Origin: Phormidium sp. OSCR
Lineage (GTDB): Bacteria > Cyanobacteriota > Cyanobacteriia > Cyanobacteriales > Geitlerinemataceae
Reading direction: 5' to 3'
DNA length: 59,923 nt
NCBI GenBank assembly: GCA_001314905.1
Contig: LJZT01000013.1
Coordinates: forward strand, 1 to 59,923
Of this stretch, positions 25,727-35,398 are shown in pieces (positions within the stretch are counted from its first letter, which is position 1; each line of letters opens with the position of its first letter). A model generated the notes under the pieces. The model did no database searches. It saw only the letters and a program-made list of their open reading frames with translations, and was not told where the DNA came from. A program made the translations under genes and the position numbers.

Positions 25727-27480
25727 AACGGTTGCCATTCAAGCTGAAAATAGAGTTCCTGACGCTCGAAGAGATCGCGGTTTTCCCGTTCTTCCACATC
25801 GACGAGGGGAATCCCCCAATCGAGTTTAGCCGAGAGGCGATCGCCTAAGCCGAACTGAAGCCCCACTCCCACCGAAGCGAGGGTATTGGTATCGAGATCC
25901 ACATCGCCTTGATTCCAAACCGTCCCCACATCGACAAAAGGACGCAATTCCAGGCGAGTCTCTCCGGCGTCAGCCGTCCAAATGGGAAACCGCAGTTCCG
26001 CCGAGGCGAATAGGCCACTATCAGCCAAAAGAAAGTCTTGGCTATAGCCCCGTACACTGAAGTTTCCTCCCAAACCAAAGCGTTCTAGGGGAACCATCGA
26101 GGTGGCCGACAGTTGCACATCGGAACGCAATAACAGGGAAGTTCCGTTGGGGGCCAGCAACCGCAGATATTGGGCTTGTCCGCGCCAATTGAAGAAACGA
26201 CCATCGGGTTCACGGCTGTTGATGGTGTCATTGCTGAAAATGGGAATCCCCCAATTGAACTGCGATCGCGTCGCGAAGACGAAGCGAGATCCTCGCTGTG
26301 TCCATTCCTGGAAAAACCGCAACACCGACAGGCGAGTTTCCCCCTCATCATTAGCCCCCACCGATAGTGCAAAAGGTTCGTCTAACAACGAGGTTTCACT
26401 TTCCCGACGGGAGAACGTTAACCCCAGGGAAAATTCCTCAGTGGGGCTGCGATGTAGGGGTTGACGATAGGTGAGTTCGTAATCTCGGGAATCGGCGGTG
26501 ATATCCAACTCATCAAAGGGAGATTCGATGATTTCACTCCCCGTAATCCGAAACGAGGTTTCCAGAGTTCCATTACGAGGATTGATGGGGCGGCGATAGG
26601 CCGCTTGCAGTTCATTACTTCCCTCGCTGCGACTGTAACTGATACGAGCGCGATCGCCCCAACCGGTGAGGTTTCTCTCTTCGAGTTCTACCGTTCCTCG
26701 ATAAGCACCTACCGTCGGCGATCGGCCAGTATCGAGTCGTAACAGGGGGCGAAAACTGGGCGCTTCGCTAATTTCGACTTCGAGGAGGTTGAAGCCTGGC
26801 CGAGGACTGGCCGAGAGTTCCGCTGAGAGATTCTCAATCAGGGGATCGAGTTGCAGCAGTTGTAAGGCTTCGAGGAGTTCATTGATATTGAGGGGGGCTT
26901 GGGCCGCCAAATTGAGGCGCGATCGCACATAATCGGGATTCAGACGGCGATCGCCCGTGACCACGATATCCTCTAAGGCCCCTTCAATCACCTGAATCGT
27001 GACAATCCCATCGTCAATGGTTTGGGGCGGAAGTAGCGCCCCCGAGGTGACATAACCACGATCCACATAAAACTGTGTCACCGCCGATCGCGCCTGCAAT
27101 AACTGTGCAAAGGACATCTGGCCAATGAACGGTTCCAAGACCGATGCAAAGTCCTCAGCGGTAAACTGGCTACTCCCTTCGACACGATAGCCACGCACCT
27201 CAATCGTCCCCTCAAGGCGATCGAGTTGCTCATCCGTCTCACCCTCGGGCCGGGGTTCTAAGAGTTCTTCAGGTGGTGGAAGCCGTTCGGGGAACTCCAA
27301 ATCAGGAAACGGATCTTCTGGAGATGGACGCACTTGCGCCAGGCGATCGCTGGCGGGATTGATCTTGGCCGTCCTCGGCTCCAAGGCCAACATGGGAGTC
27401 GACGTAACTGTGAAAATGACTGTCGTACTGACAAGGAACAGTCCTGGAGAATAACGGTGAACCTGATTGAGTTTGCCCAT
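25723..27480 (-). CDS. TpsB outer-membrane transporter (ShlB/FhaC/HecB family)
   Basis: 585 aa. A signal peptide (about 1-32, FLVSTTVIFTVTSTPMLA) and a Pro/Glu-rich linker precede a first POTRA domain (TIEVRGYRVEGSSQFTAEDFASVLEPF) and a second (EDIVVTGDRRLNPDYVRSRL). A 16-strand barrel with FERFGLGGNFSVRGYSQ-like signature (ERFGLGGNFSVRGY) follows, and the last strand ends in Phe (LEWQPF). It should secrete a large filamentous TpsA adhesin or hemolysin. No TpsA gene is adjacent. Confidence 0.9.
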   Translation of the reverse strand: MGKLNQVHRYSPGLFLVSTTVIFTVTSTPMLALEPRTAKINPASDRLAQVRPSPEDPFPDLEFPERLPPPEELLEPRPEGETDEQLDRLEGTIEVRGYRVEGSSQFTAEDFASVLEPFIGQMSFAQLLQARSAVTQFYVDRGYVTSGALLPPQTIDDGIVTIQVIEGALEDIVVTGDRRLNPDYVRSRLNLAAQAPLNINELLEALQLLQLDPLIENLSAELSASPRPGFNLLEVEISEAPSFRPLLRLDTGRSPTVGAYRGTVELEERNLTGWGDRARISYSRSEGSNELQAAYRRPINPRNGTLETSFRITGSEIIESPFDELDITADSRDYELTYRQPLHRSPTEEFSLGLTFSRRESETSLLDEPFALSVGANDEGETRLSVLRFFQEWTQRGSRFVFATRSQFNWGIPIFSNDTINSREPDGRFFNWRGQAQYLRLLAPNGTSLLLRSDVQLSATSMVPLERFGLGGNFSVRGYSQDFLLADSGLFASAELRFPIWTADAGETRLELRPFVDVGTVWNQGDVDLDTNTLASVGVGLQFGLGDRLSAKLDWGIPLVDVEERENRDLFERQELYFQLEWQPF

Positions 27481-28256
27481 CCAACGAAAACAATATCTTG
27501 AAAGATATCGATAAACTTGTGACTTCTAAGTGACCTCCTGACCTAACCCGAGATCGAACACCAGTCTGGCATATCCTAATTGGTTTTTAATCAGAATGGT
27601 TCAATTTTCGTCGAGTTTCCCACCGTTTCCCTTTCCGGGTCTATCTCGCTTGCTCCGGAGGAAACCATCTCCATGGCTATCTGTCCTGAAGCCCATCGCC
27701 GCCCCGAACCCATCAAAGCACAAAACTTAACACCATTGGCCTCGAGTTCACCCCCAGTTCGCGCTCAGTTTAGCCCCAGTTCCGCGACCACCTGGCCCGA
27801 GCGCTGACGAACGCCGTCGTCGAACTGAGGCCACCCTTCCCTAGCCCCTCAACCGTCCCGCCAAGGCTTCGCCTTAGAGCTTGGGATTAGAGCTTGATTG
27901 GGGAAATGGAGGGCTGTCTTGATTGTTACTTCTATCTGTGGGAGACTTTACTGCAAGCCTGTCAAGTCGCGTTCTCCTGGGTTTCGCTCACTCAACTGAT
28001 AAAAAGTTTTGCTGACAGCTTGACGGCTAACGGTCCGGAAATATCGTAAGATTATCCGGTGTGGCATTTCCTAGTGAGTGGTAAACCGCCAGAGATGGTG
28101 ACCATAGGAGAATGCCGTCTTCTCATGTTCAGGGAAAGTTGCTGTCGTTAAATACGCCGCCTTTGTCCCTGTCAAACTGTTAAGAGTTCGTTTACAAAAA
28201 ACGGGAGCAAATCCCATCGAACTCACCGATAAATATCTTTTGGGAGACTAGAATTC
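27481..28256. other. Long intergenic region upstream of glpX
   Basis: 776 bases between the divergent TpsB and glpX genes. I see no convincing gene; a frame at 27580-27807 has no recognisable family or good start. The last ~350 bases probably hold the glpX promoter and a long leader with imperfect inverted repeats (for example CCGGA...TCCGG at about 28035-28061). An unannotated small RNA is possible but unsupported. Confidence 0.4.
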
Positions 28257-29294
28257 GTGGAAAGTACCCTCGGGCTAGAAATTATTGAAGTCGTTGAGCA
28301 GGCGGCGATCGCCTCAGCTCATTGGATGGGAAAAGGTGAGAAAAACACCGCCGACCAAGTGGCCGTAGAAGCCATGCGTGAGCGTATGAACCAGATTCAT
28401 ATGCGGGGTCGTATCGTCATCGGAGAAGGGGAACGGGACGACGCCCCCATGCTCTACATTGGCGAAGAAGTGGGTATTTGCACCCAAGAAAACGCCAAAC
28501 AATACTGTAACCCCGACGAACTCGTTGAAATCGATATTGCGGTTGATCCCTGCGAAGGAACCAACCTCGTCGCCTATGGACAAAACGGCTCCATGGCGGT
28601 GTTGGCCATTTCCGAAAAAGGCGGTTTGTTCGCTGCACCCGACTTCTACATGAAAAAATTAGCCGCCCCCGCTGTGGCTAAAAATCATGTCGATATCCGC
28701 AAGTCGGCTACGGAAAACCTACGCATCCTGGCCGACTGCATGGATCGCACCATCGAAGAATTGGTGGTGGTGGTCATGGATCGCCCCCGTCACAAGGATT
28801 TAGTCCAAGAAATTCGCAAGGCTGGCGCTCGCGTGCGTCTGATTAGTGATGGTGACGTGTCCGCCGCCATCTCTTGCGCCTTCGCCGGTACCAACATCCA
28901 CGCGCTGATGGGAATTGGCGCGGCTCCTGAAGGGGTGATTTCCGCCGCCGCTATGCGCTGTCTAGGTGGACATTTCCAAGGACAGCTCATTTATGACCCG
29001 GCGGTGGTTAAAACCGGCTTAATTGGCGAGAGCAAAGAAAGCAACCTCGAACGTCTCGCCAGCATGGGCATTGATGACCCCGATAAGGTCTATGATGCTC
29101 ATGAACTGGCCTGTGGTGAAACGGTCCTGTTTGCCGCTTGTGGGATTACCCCCGGAACCCTCATGGAAGGAGTGCGTTTCTTCCACGGTGGCGCGCGGAC
29201 GCAATCTTTGGTTATTTCGAGCCAAAGTAAAACCGCTCGCTTCGTCGATACCGTTCATATGACGGACGCACCCCGTCGCCTACAACTGAAATAG
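28257..29294 (+). CDS. glpX: Class II fructose-1,6-/sedoheptulose-1,7-bisphosphatase (GlpX)
   Basis: 345 aa from GTG 28257. Metal and substrate motifs: [57 protein letters not shown] and [15 protein letters not shown]. The length and motifs are those of the cyanobacterial dual-function FBP/SBPase that dephosphorylates both Calvin-cycle sugars, a redox- and AMP-regulated step. It is followed by hemA on the same strand with a 126-nt gap. Confidence 0.92.
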   Translation: MESTLGLEIIEVVEQAAIASAHWMGKGEKNTADQVAVEAMRERMNQIHMRGRIVIGEGERDDAPMLYIGEEVGICTQENAKQYCNPDELVEIDIAVDPCEGTNLVAYGQNGSMAVLAISEKGGLFAAPDFYMKKLAAPAVAKNHVDIRKSATENLRILADCMDRTIEELVVVVMDRPRHKDLVQEIRKAGARVRLISDGDVSAAISCAFAGTNIHALMGIGAAPEGVISAAAMRCLGGHFQGQLIYDPAVVKTGLIGESKESNLERLASMGIDDPDKVYDAHELACGETVLFAACGITPGTLMEGVRFFHGGARTQSLVISSQSKTARFVDTVHMTDAPRRLQLK

Positions 29295-29420
29295 AGCGTC
29301 CTTTCGTCTCCCGAAGAGGGGTTCCTCAGGTTCGCGCGATCGCCTTCGCGTTATACTGAGCCACAGGGGAACTCCTCTGAACCGACTCCGACCCTGATAA
29401 CAAACTCTTACCAAATCATT

Positions 29421-30707
29421 ATGAATATCGCTGTTGTTGGGCTAAGCCACAAAACAACGCCAGTCGAAATTCGTGAAAAACTGAGTATCCCAGAACCGCA
29501 GATCGAGGCCGCGATCGCCCAGCTTTCGAGCTATCCCAACATTGAAGAAGTGGCTCTGCTGAGTACCTGTAACCGCCTCGAAATCTATTTCATCGCCAAA
29601 GACACCGAACCTGCGGTTCGAGAAGTGAGCCAGTTCCTAGCGGATCGTTCCCGGATTTATCTCCCCCAATTACGTCCCTATTTGTTTGTCCTCTTGCACC
29701 AAGACGCCGTCATGCACCTGTTGCGCGTCAGTGCAGGACTCGAAAGTTTAGTCCTCGGTGAAGGGCAAATCTTGGCACAAGTCAAAACCACCCACAAACT
29801 CAGCCAGAAGCATAAAGGGGTGGGACGAGTGCTCAATCAGTTATTTAAACAGTCCATCAGTGCCGGAAAACGGGTGCGCACTGAAACCAGTATCGGCACC
29901 GGCGCCGTCTCGATTAGTTCGGCGGCGGTGGAGTTGGCCCAGATGAAAGTCCCCAACCTCGGAAGCCAACGCCTCTGTGTCATGGGGGCCGGGAAAATGT
30001 CCCGACTCTTGGTGCAACACGCGATCGCCAAAGGGGCCAACAGCTTAACCCTGGTGAATCGTTCCCAATCTCGGGCCGAGGAATTGGCCGGAAAGTTCCC
30101 CGACGCGAATATCAATGTTCGTCCCTGGGATGAAATGTTGGCGGCGGTGGCTGACTCGGATATGGTCTTTACCGGAACCGGCGCGACGGAACCGATTTTG
30201 CATTGTGACAACTTGCGAGCGGTGGCCCATCCCGGCTTAATGCTGTTTGATATCGCCGTTCCCCGCAATGTTCACGCCAACGTCAGCGAGTTGGAGGAGG
30301 TTCAATGCTTCAACGTCGATGATCTCAAAGCGGTGGTGGCCCAAAACCAAGAAAGTCGCCGTCAAATGGCCATGGAAGCGGAAATGCTTCTCGAAGAGGA
30401 GTTAGCCAGCTTTGAATCCTGGTGGCGATCGCTCGAAACCGTCCCCACGATTAGCAGCCTACGCCGTAAAGTCGAAACCATCCGCGAACAGGAACTTGAA
30501 AAAGCGCTGTCTCGCCTCGGCGCCGAGTTCGCTGAGAAGCATCAAGAAGTGATTGAGGCTCTAACTCGCGGCATCGTCAACAAGATTCTGCATGATCCCA
30601 TGGTACAACTACGGGCTCAACAGGATATTGAGGCTCGCCGTCGAGCCATGAAAACCCTGCATCTTTTGTTTGATTTAGAACTCGAAGAAGAGATTGCTCG
30701 TAGTTAA
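29421..30707 (+). CDS. hemA: Glutamyl-tRNA reductase
   Basis: 428 aa. Catalytic Cys50 in [27 protein letters not shown]; Rossmann NADPH domain [17 protein letters not shown]-terminal helical dimerisation domain. It converts glutamyl-tRNA to glutamate-1-semialdehyde, the first committed step to chlorophyll, heme and phycobilins. The N-terminus [21 protein letters not shown] is standard. A strong terminator follows at 30746-30776. Confidence 0.96.
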   Translation: MNIAVVGLSHKTTPVEIREKLSIPEPQIEAAIAQLSSYPNIEEVALLSTCNRLEIYFIAKDTEPAVREVSQFLADRSRIYLPQLRPYLFVLLHQDAVMHLLRVSAGLESLVLGEGQILAQVKTTHKLSQKHKGVGRVLNQLFKQSISAGKRVRTETSIGTGAVSISSAAVELAQMKVPNLGSQRLCVMGAGKMSRLLVQHAIAKGANSLTLVNRSQSRAEELAGKFPDANINVRPWDEMLAAVADSDMVFTGTGATEPILHCDNLRAVAHPGLMLFDIAVPRNVHANVSELEEVQCFNVDDLKAVVAQNQESRRQMAMEAEMLLEEELASFESWWRSLETVPTISSLRRKVETIREQELEKALSRLGAEFAEKHQEVIEALTRGIVNKILHDPMVQLRAQQDIEARRRAMKTLHLLFDLELEEEIARS

Positions 30708-30745
30708 CTGCCGTTCCCGGCAAAAATGACCGTTTAGTGGCTGAG

Positions 30746-30776
30746 CGAGACGTACCTGAGGTGCGTCTCGTTTTTT
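30746..30776 (+). terminator. Intrinsic terminator after hemA
   Basis: An 11-bp stem (30746-30756 with 30760-30770, one G-T pair) closes a TGA loop and is followed by six T residues. Confidence 0.85.
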
Positions 30777-30790
30777 GTCTTTTAGGGGGC

Positions 30791-30834
30791 TTTAGAGCCA
30801 TTTTAGAGCCAGTTTAGAGCCAGTTTAGAGCCAG
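30791..30834. repeat. 11-nt tandem repeat, four copies
   Basis: TTTAGAGCCAG (first copy ends in T) is repeated four times without gaps directly after the hemA terminator. The rest of the gap to 31054 holds only a HIP1-like site and A/T-rich sequence before the phosphorylase start. Confidence 0.85.
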
Positions 30835-31054
30835 CTTGGTATCCCAACTCCAGAACCTGACTTGACGCGATCGCAAAGCTTCGCTAAATTTTCGGAAACT
30901 TTGCCGGATTTGGCGCCAAACTTCAAGTTTTCATAACATAACCGGCACTTGGCTTTCCGCTTATCCCCAAGTGGTAACGAAACCGTCAAATTGGCGATCG
31001 CCAACCTCGTACCCTAAATCGTTAAACCGATCACGTTTCTCAATCTTGCCTGCT

Positions 31055-32827
31055 ATGAGTTTATCGACCTCGTCATTTTCCACCATCAATCGTCCCTATG
31101 AGATCTTTACCCGGCGCATCCTCCCCCTCTTACAATCCGTCTATGACGACGAGACGGCGCAATCTCTCCTCGATCGCATTTATGAACGGTTATCCCCCTT
31201 ACTATCTGACTCCCTCGACGAAGATTTAGGCAAATGGAGTCAAGACAACGTTCTCCTGATTACCTACGGCGACAGTATCCGCCGCGACGGGGAAAAACCC
31301 CTCGTCACCCTGGGCCGTTTCCTCCGTGAGTATCTCAAAGACACCATCACCGGCGTTCATATTCTCCCCTTTTGTCCCTACAGTTCCGACGATGGCTTTG
31401 CCGTAATTGACTATCGGACCATCAACCCCGAACTGGGAACCTGGGACGAAATTAAGGCGATCGCCAACGACTTTAACCTCATGGTCGATCTCGTCATCAA
31501 CCACACCTCCAGTCAAAGTGAGTGGTTTCAACAGTTCAAACAGGGACAAAAACCCGGTTGTGACTATTTCATCTGCGTCGATGCCGATACCGATGTCTCC
31601 CAAGTCGTCCGGCCCCGCAACAGTCCCCTCTTGCTGCGTGTCGACACTCCCAGCGGCGACAAACACATCTGGGCCACCTTCAGCGAAGATCAGGTGGATC
31701 TCAATTTTGCCAATCCCGATGTCTTACTCGAATTTGTCGATATCCTCCTCTACTATGTCCAAGCCGGGGCCAGCTATATTCGTCTCGATGCGATCGGCTA
31801 TCTCTGGAAAGAATTAGGTACTCCTTGCATTCATTTACCGCAAACTCATGCCTTAATTAAAGTCTTGCGGGAAATCCTACAAACCCTCAATCCCCAGGTG
31901 GCGTTAATTACCGAAACCAATGTTCCCAACCGGGAAAACTTGAGCTATTTCGGCAACCGCAATGAAGCGCACATGATCTATAACTTTAGCCTGCCACCTT
32001 TATTGCTCAATGCCTTATTACAGGGCAAATCTGAGCATTTACGCACCTGGATGATGAGTATGCCTCCCGCACCCCTCGGTTGTGCCTATTTTAACTTCAC
32101 CGCCTCCCATGATGGTATTGGCCTGCGGCCGACGGAAGGACTGCTCACCGATGAAGAATACGAGCAACTGATTGCCACCATGAAACGCTTTGGCGGTGAA
32201 ATTAGTATGCGACAACAAGCGGATGGTTCTGAGAGTCCCTATGAAATCAATATCTCTCTGTTTGAAGCCTTAAAAGGAACGGTAAAAGGGGAAGATGAAT
32301 GGCAAATTCAACGCTTTCTCTGTTCTCAGACCATTATGATGTCGTTAGAGGGGATTCCCGCCTTTTATATTCATAGTTTGCTGGCGACGGGCAATGATCG
32401 CGAGAAAATGGCTCAAACGGGGCGTAATCGCTCTATCAATCGTCACCAATGGGATGAAACGGAGTTACTGTCCTATCTTGAAGACCCCAATTCAGCACAA
32501 GCTCAGGTGTTACGAGAACTGAGCCGTTTAATTCGGATTCGTCGCCAACAACCGGCCTTTCACCCCAATGCCACTCAATATACGTTGCATTTGAAGAAAT
32601 CCTTGTTTGGCTTTTGGCGGCAAAGTATCAATCGAGATCAGAGTATTTTCTCGATTCACAATCTGAGCGATCGCCCCAAAAAATTGCCATTAACAGAGTT
32701 GAATTTAGTCTGTACTGACCCTTGGTGTGATTTAATTAGTGGACAGGAAATCACGGATATTTATCAGATTTTGCATTTGCAACCCTATCAATCGATGTGG
32801 ATTACAAATGTAGGTCTAAAAATGTAG
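31055..32827 (+). CDS. GH13_18 sugar phosphorylase (sucrose/glucosylglycerol/glucosylglycerate phosphorylase type)
   Basis: 590 aa from ATG 31055; an in-frame GTG at 30971 adds an unmatched basic stretch. GH13 landmarks: region I DLVINH (145-150), nucleophile D245 (YIRLDAIGYLWKELGT), acid/base E287 (LITETNVPN), H352-D353 (FTASHDGIGLRP). The pattern HILPFCPYSSDDGFAVIDY is typical of subfamily 18, whose members split sucrose, glucosylglycerol or glucosylglycerate with phosphate. Given the gghA-like gene 20 kb away, an osmolyte substrate is plausible but cannot be told from sequence alone. Confidence 0.8.
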   Translation: MSLSTSSFSTINRPYEIFTRRILPLLQSVYDDETAQSLLDRIYERLSPLLSDSLDEDLGKWSQDNVLLITYGDSIRRDGEKPLVTLGRFLREYLKDTITGVHILPFCPYSSDDGFAVIDYRTINPELGTWDEIKAIANDFNLMVDLVINHTSSQSEWFQQFKQGQKPGCDYFICVDADTDVSQVVRPRNSPLLLRVDTPSGDKHIWATFSEDQVDLNFANPDVLLEFVDILLYYVQAGASYIRLDAIGYLWKELGTPCIHLPQTHALIKVLREILQTLNPQVALITETNVPNRENLSYFGNRNEAHMIYNFSLPPLLLNALLQGKSEHLRTWMMSMPPAPLGCAYFNFTASHDGIGLRPTEGLLTDEEYEQLIATMKRFGGEISMRQQADGSESPYEINISLFEALKGTVKGEDEWQIQRFLCSQTIMMSLEGIPAFYIHSLLATGNDREKMAQTGRNRSINRHQWDETELLSYLEDPNSAQAQVLRELSRLIRIRRQQPAFHPNATQYTLHLKKSLFGFWRQSINRDQSIFSIHNLSDRPKKLPLTELNLVCTDPWCDLISGQEITDIYQILHLQPYQSMWITNVGLKM

Positions 32828-32872
32828 ATCTGAAAATGTAAACCTGAACCAGTAACCGGGACAATCTTATTT

Positions 32873-33016
32873 CCCCAACATCTCCCAACATCTCCCAACA
32901 TCTCCCAACATCTCGTGTCATGGCTGAAGCCGTGACACGCACTCTCGGCGGCTCTGCCGCCTGAGAGGGAGGCAGAGCCGCCTGTTGAGCATTCCTTGGC
33001 TGAAGCCAAGGAACGA
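32873..33016. repeat. Decamer tandem repeat plus three consecutive hairpins
   Basis: TCTCCCAACA occurs three times (32881-32910) with partial copies either side. It is followed by three near-perfect hairpins: 32915-32938 (11-bp, GA loop), 32947-32982 (12-bp stem GGCGGCTCTGCC with 12-nt loop) and 32992-33013 (10-bp, GA loop). The first and third share the loop context GGCTGAAGCC. No T run follows. Confidence 0.75.
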
Positions 33017-33124
33017 GAGAGAACGAGAGAGGAGTCAGAGAAACTAGAGAAGAGACAACGAAAACTATAGCAATCTTCGATTGCCTTAGGACACTCAGCA
33101 AGGATACTCTGAGTTGGAAGAGAA

Positions 33125-33265
33125 TCTCCTACCTCTTTCCCCTCTTGGGAGGGGCAGGGGTGGGTTCTCCCCTCCTGGGAGGGGTTAGGGGTGGGTTACC
33201 TCTTGCCTCTTGCCATCCCCTCTTGGGAGGGGTTAGGGGTGGGTTATGCCTCTTGCCTTCTTTTC
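33125..33265 (-). repeat. Dispersed repeat cluster B, downstream of the DUF1823 gene
   Basis: Three copies of the CCCCTCCYRGGAGGGG near-palindrome with the TAACCCACCCCT flank and GGCAAGA heptamers, read on the minus strand starting about 15 nt after the DUF1823 stop codon. Same family as the clusters at 24425-24616 and 51709-51890. Confidence 0.85.
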
Positions 33266-33280
33266 CCAAGTTTTTTTGTC

Positions 33281-33676
33281 CTATTCAGACCAATTTTTGC
33301 TATCTATCTCAATCTCGTGTTCTACCATGTAATTGAGCAGCCAGTTCGCCATCGTAGCTCGCCGAGTTTCGAGGGGTGAAAATTCACCAATCTTATAGCC
33401 TTTAAACCCCAACTTTTCCTTGAGGAGTTGTTTGTTCGGCTTGGGAATTGAACGAGTGAGTTTGACATTGGGGGGACGATGTTCAATAAAGTCCGGCGGC
33501 TCAGGATACGTCTCTCGCCAGTCTTCGGCAACCTGATCCGTCTGCCACTGTTGCTGTTGCGGATCATAGCGATAGCCTAAATAATGCCAAACCAAGCGGT
33601 TAACGGTCTCATTGTCCAACTCTTTATTGAGGATGGCCCAAATCGTTTGGCGGGTTAGGGGAGGGAGTTCAGTCAT
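33281..33676 (-). CDS. DUF1823 family protein
   Basis: 131 aa, soluble. TIWAILNKELDNETVNRLVWHYLGYRYD is the family signature. The rest (YPEPPDFIEHRPPNVKLTRSI, KLGFKGYKIGEFSPLETRRA, TMANWLLNYMVEH) also fits. The family is restricted to cyanobacteria and some plastid lineages. Function unknown. ATG 33676. Confidence 0.82.
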   Translation of the reverse strand: MTELPPLTRQTIWAILNKELDNETVNRLVWHYLGYRYDPQQQQWQTDQVAEDWRETYPEPPDFIEHRPPNVKLTRSIPKPNKQLLKEKLGFKGYKIGEFSPLETRRATMANWLLNYMVEHEIEIDSKNWSE

Positions 33677-33759
33677 AATGGTTTTGGCAAAGATGCAGTG
33701 ATGTGAGTCGGGGGGGTCAGGATTCGCCGGCCCGACTCATCCGTAAACCTTAAATCTTC

Positions 33760-34320
33760 TTAAATTTTAACGAGTAGCTGTTGTAGCGTGAAGTGGGCGA
33801 TCGCCAAACTCAAACGAGCTTGGTCTAAACTTGACAGTTGCTCCCAGGAATGAGCCAACGAACAATCAGGGAGTTCACCATCACCCCCCTCAGCCAGAGG
33901 CCCCGCTAACTCCTGTAATCCTTCTTGAGTCCAGTCAGGAAGCAGAGGCTGAACACAAGCCACAAGTCGAGCGAGGTGGGAGATCTCTCGACGGCTGCTG
34001 TGCTTAGCCAGATTGTAGAGCCGTTGCAGGAGAGAGTCCGGGACTTGAGACGCAAACCGCTCACACAGTTGTGCGTAAATCATGCAACTATCAAGTTGAG
34101 CAAAAAAAATCGGCGAGCGATCGCCTAAATTCAAATCATCCACCTTGAGGGGATCGCAAAACGCCGGAGTGTCATCGAGATCTTCACACTCACCGGGATT
34201 CCAGGGGTAGGTGACATCCTCCCCAAATAACACCGTTTCGAGTAAATCGAGTTCAGCTTGGGTTTCCCAAGAGGATTCAATAGATGAACGGGACGATGAA
34301 ATCATAACAGTACGGGGCAA
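33760..34320 (-). CDS. Conserved cyanobacterial protein, unknown
   Basis: 186 aa. An acidic N-terminal half (LDLLETVLFGEDVTYPWNP, ...CDPLKVDDLNL) is followed by a helical C-terminal half (LLQRLYNLAKHSSRREISHLA, LSLAIAHFTLQQLLVKI). No signal, membrane helix or known catalytic motif. The YPWNPGE...YF-like start recurs in cyanobacterial hypothetical proteins I remember but cannot name. ATG 34320 or ATG 34305. Confidence 0.65.
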   Translation of the reverse strand: MPRTVMISSSRSSIESSWETQAELDLLETVLFGEDVTYPWNPGECEDLDDTPAFCDPLKVDDLNLGDRSPIFFAQLDSCMIYAQLCERFASQVPDSLLQRLYNLAKHSSRREISHLARLVACVQPLLPDWTQEGLQELAGPLAEGGDGELPDCSLAHSWEQLSSLDQARLSLAIAHFTLQQLLVKI

Positions 34321-34350
34321 TAGAGGACGCGCAGATCTAGCCGTAGCCGG

Positions 34351-34392
34351 TTGACCGTTGACCGTTGACCGTTGACCGTTGACAGTTGACCC
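34351..34392. repeat. Heptamer tandem repeat (STRR), six copies
   Basis: TTGACCG four times, then TTGACAG and TTGACCC. A typical cyanobacterial short tandem repeat. Together with the 13-nt repeats at 34436-34474 and 34673-34698 it fills much of the 387-base gap between the two neighbouring genes; nothing coding is seen there. Confidence 0.85.
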
Positions 34393-34435
34393 TTAGCCAT
34401 GAGAAAACGGCATCATAGGTATATCTTCGCGATCG

Positions 34436-34474
34436 TTCACCATTACCCTTCACCATTAACCTTCACCATTAACC
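34436..34474. repeat. 13-nt tandem repeat, three copies
   Basis: TTCACCATTACCC then TTCACCATTAACC twice, followed by a broken TTCATCC copy. Confidence 0.85.
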
Positions 34475-34672
34475 TTCATCCAGGTCAGTTGAGGGATTAA
34501 GGGCAACAGCTTGACCCGACCGGAGACGGGCATAGATTCCCAAAAGACATAAACTGTCATCGGCCAGTTTCACCACTGTCTCAACGGCTGATTCCCTCAA
34601 CTACAGCATGAGCCTAGGGAGTTCCGCAACTGTCAGCGACAATTCTCCTCCAATCGAGACCAGCGAACCGAG

Positions 34673-34698
34673 ATTAACCTGAGCCATTAACCTGAGCC
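34673..34698. repeat. 13-nt tandem repeat, two copies, abutting a start codon
   Basis: ATTAACCTGAGCC twice followed by ATTAA, ending 5 nt before the ATG at 34708, so copy number would alter the leader of the next gene. Confidence 0.8.
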
Positions 34699-34707
34699 AT
34701 TAAACGA

Positions 34708-35157
34708 ATGCAGCCCCTTCTCCTCAACAGCCAGCCTATCCCTCAGACCGACGATACCCTGCACCAGTTAGCCTGGGCGATCGAGTCCGGCCAAGGACAG
34801 TTTGAGCCGATTTTTGCCCGCTGTGACGCCCGCTCCCGGCGCGATCGCCTCATCGAAAACCTCCATCAGATCACCTCAGTTCCCCTACAAGAGATTGTCC
34901 TTCCCCCCCACAGCGACCATCCCTACTCCATCATCTCCCAACAACTCGTCATTGACCCCCCCCAGGCCCTGATGATCCTAGGTCTCGATCGCCTACAGCA
35001 GCCCCTCGTCGTCCTCGAATCCCTGAATCAAATGCGGGAGATGTTTCGTCAGCGTTTTCCCTGTCCCGTCATTTTTTGGCTCAACGGAACCCTACAAAAA
35101 CAACTCATTCGCCACGCACAAGACTTTGAAAGTTGGGGGATTACCATCGATTTTTAA
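34708..35157 (+). CDS. Stand-alone N-terminal domain of a cyanobacterial multidomain (TPR/NTPase-like) protein
   Basis: 149 aa. LAWAIESGQGQFEPIFARCD, LIENLHQITSVPLQEIVLP, ALMILGLDRLQ and FPCPVIFWLNGTLQKQLIRHAQDFESW resemble the N-terminal domain of long cyanobacterial repeat proteins that continue into TPR or other repeats after xxPDFWSWxxxxxxF. Here a TAA follows exactly at that point (ITIDF stop), and the next 240 bases are non-coding. It is either a truncated remnant or a short single-domain version. No Walker A is visible. Confidence 0.6.
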   Translation: MQPLLLNSQPIPQTDDTLHQLAWAIESGQGQFEPIFARCDARSRRDRLIENLHQITSVPLQEIVLPPHSDHPYSIISQQLVIDPPQALMILGLDRLQQPLVVLESLNQMREMFRQRFPCPVIFWLNGTLQKQLIRHAQDFESWGITIDF

Positions 35158-35398
35158 CCCCAAGGCTTAACCTCATTCAAGCCAAGACGAGCCGAGAGCT
35201 GAACTATCCCCCTCTTAAACCTTAAAAGAATCTAAAAAAATAGCCTAAAGTGACCTAAATAAGCGGTGAGGATCACTTCTGCATCCTAGTTAACCGTTGC
35301 GATCGCAATTCCATGAAAAACTTGAAATCAGTCCTTTGAATGATGAGTGACCAATCTAATCGCGTTACCATAGACATCAAAAGCTCAATAGGCTCACT

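Noticed and set aside
27580-27807. 75-codon frame in the glpX upstream region
   Set aside because: No family resemblance or ribosome site; composition like non-coding sequence.
32881-32914. CRISPR array
   Set aside because: Copies are contiguous with no spacers; no cas genes in the window.
32788-33101. Minus-strand frames with a hydrophobic start near 33100
   Set aside because: Most of the frame is the decamer array and hairpins; the hydrophobic part is short and there is no conserved domain.
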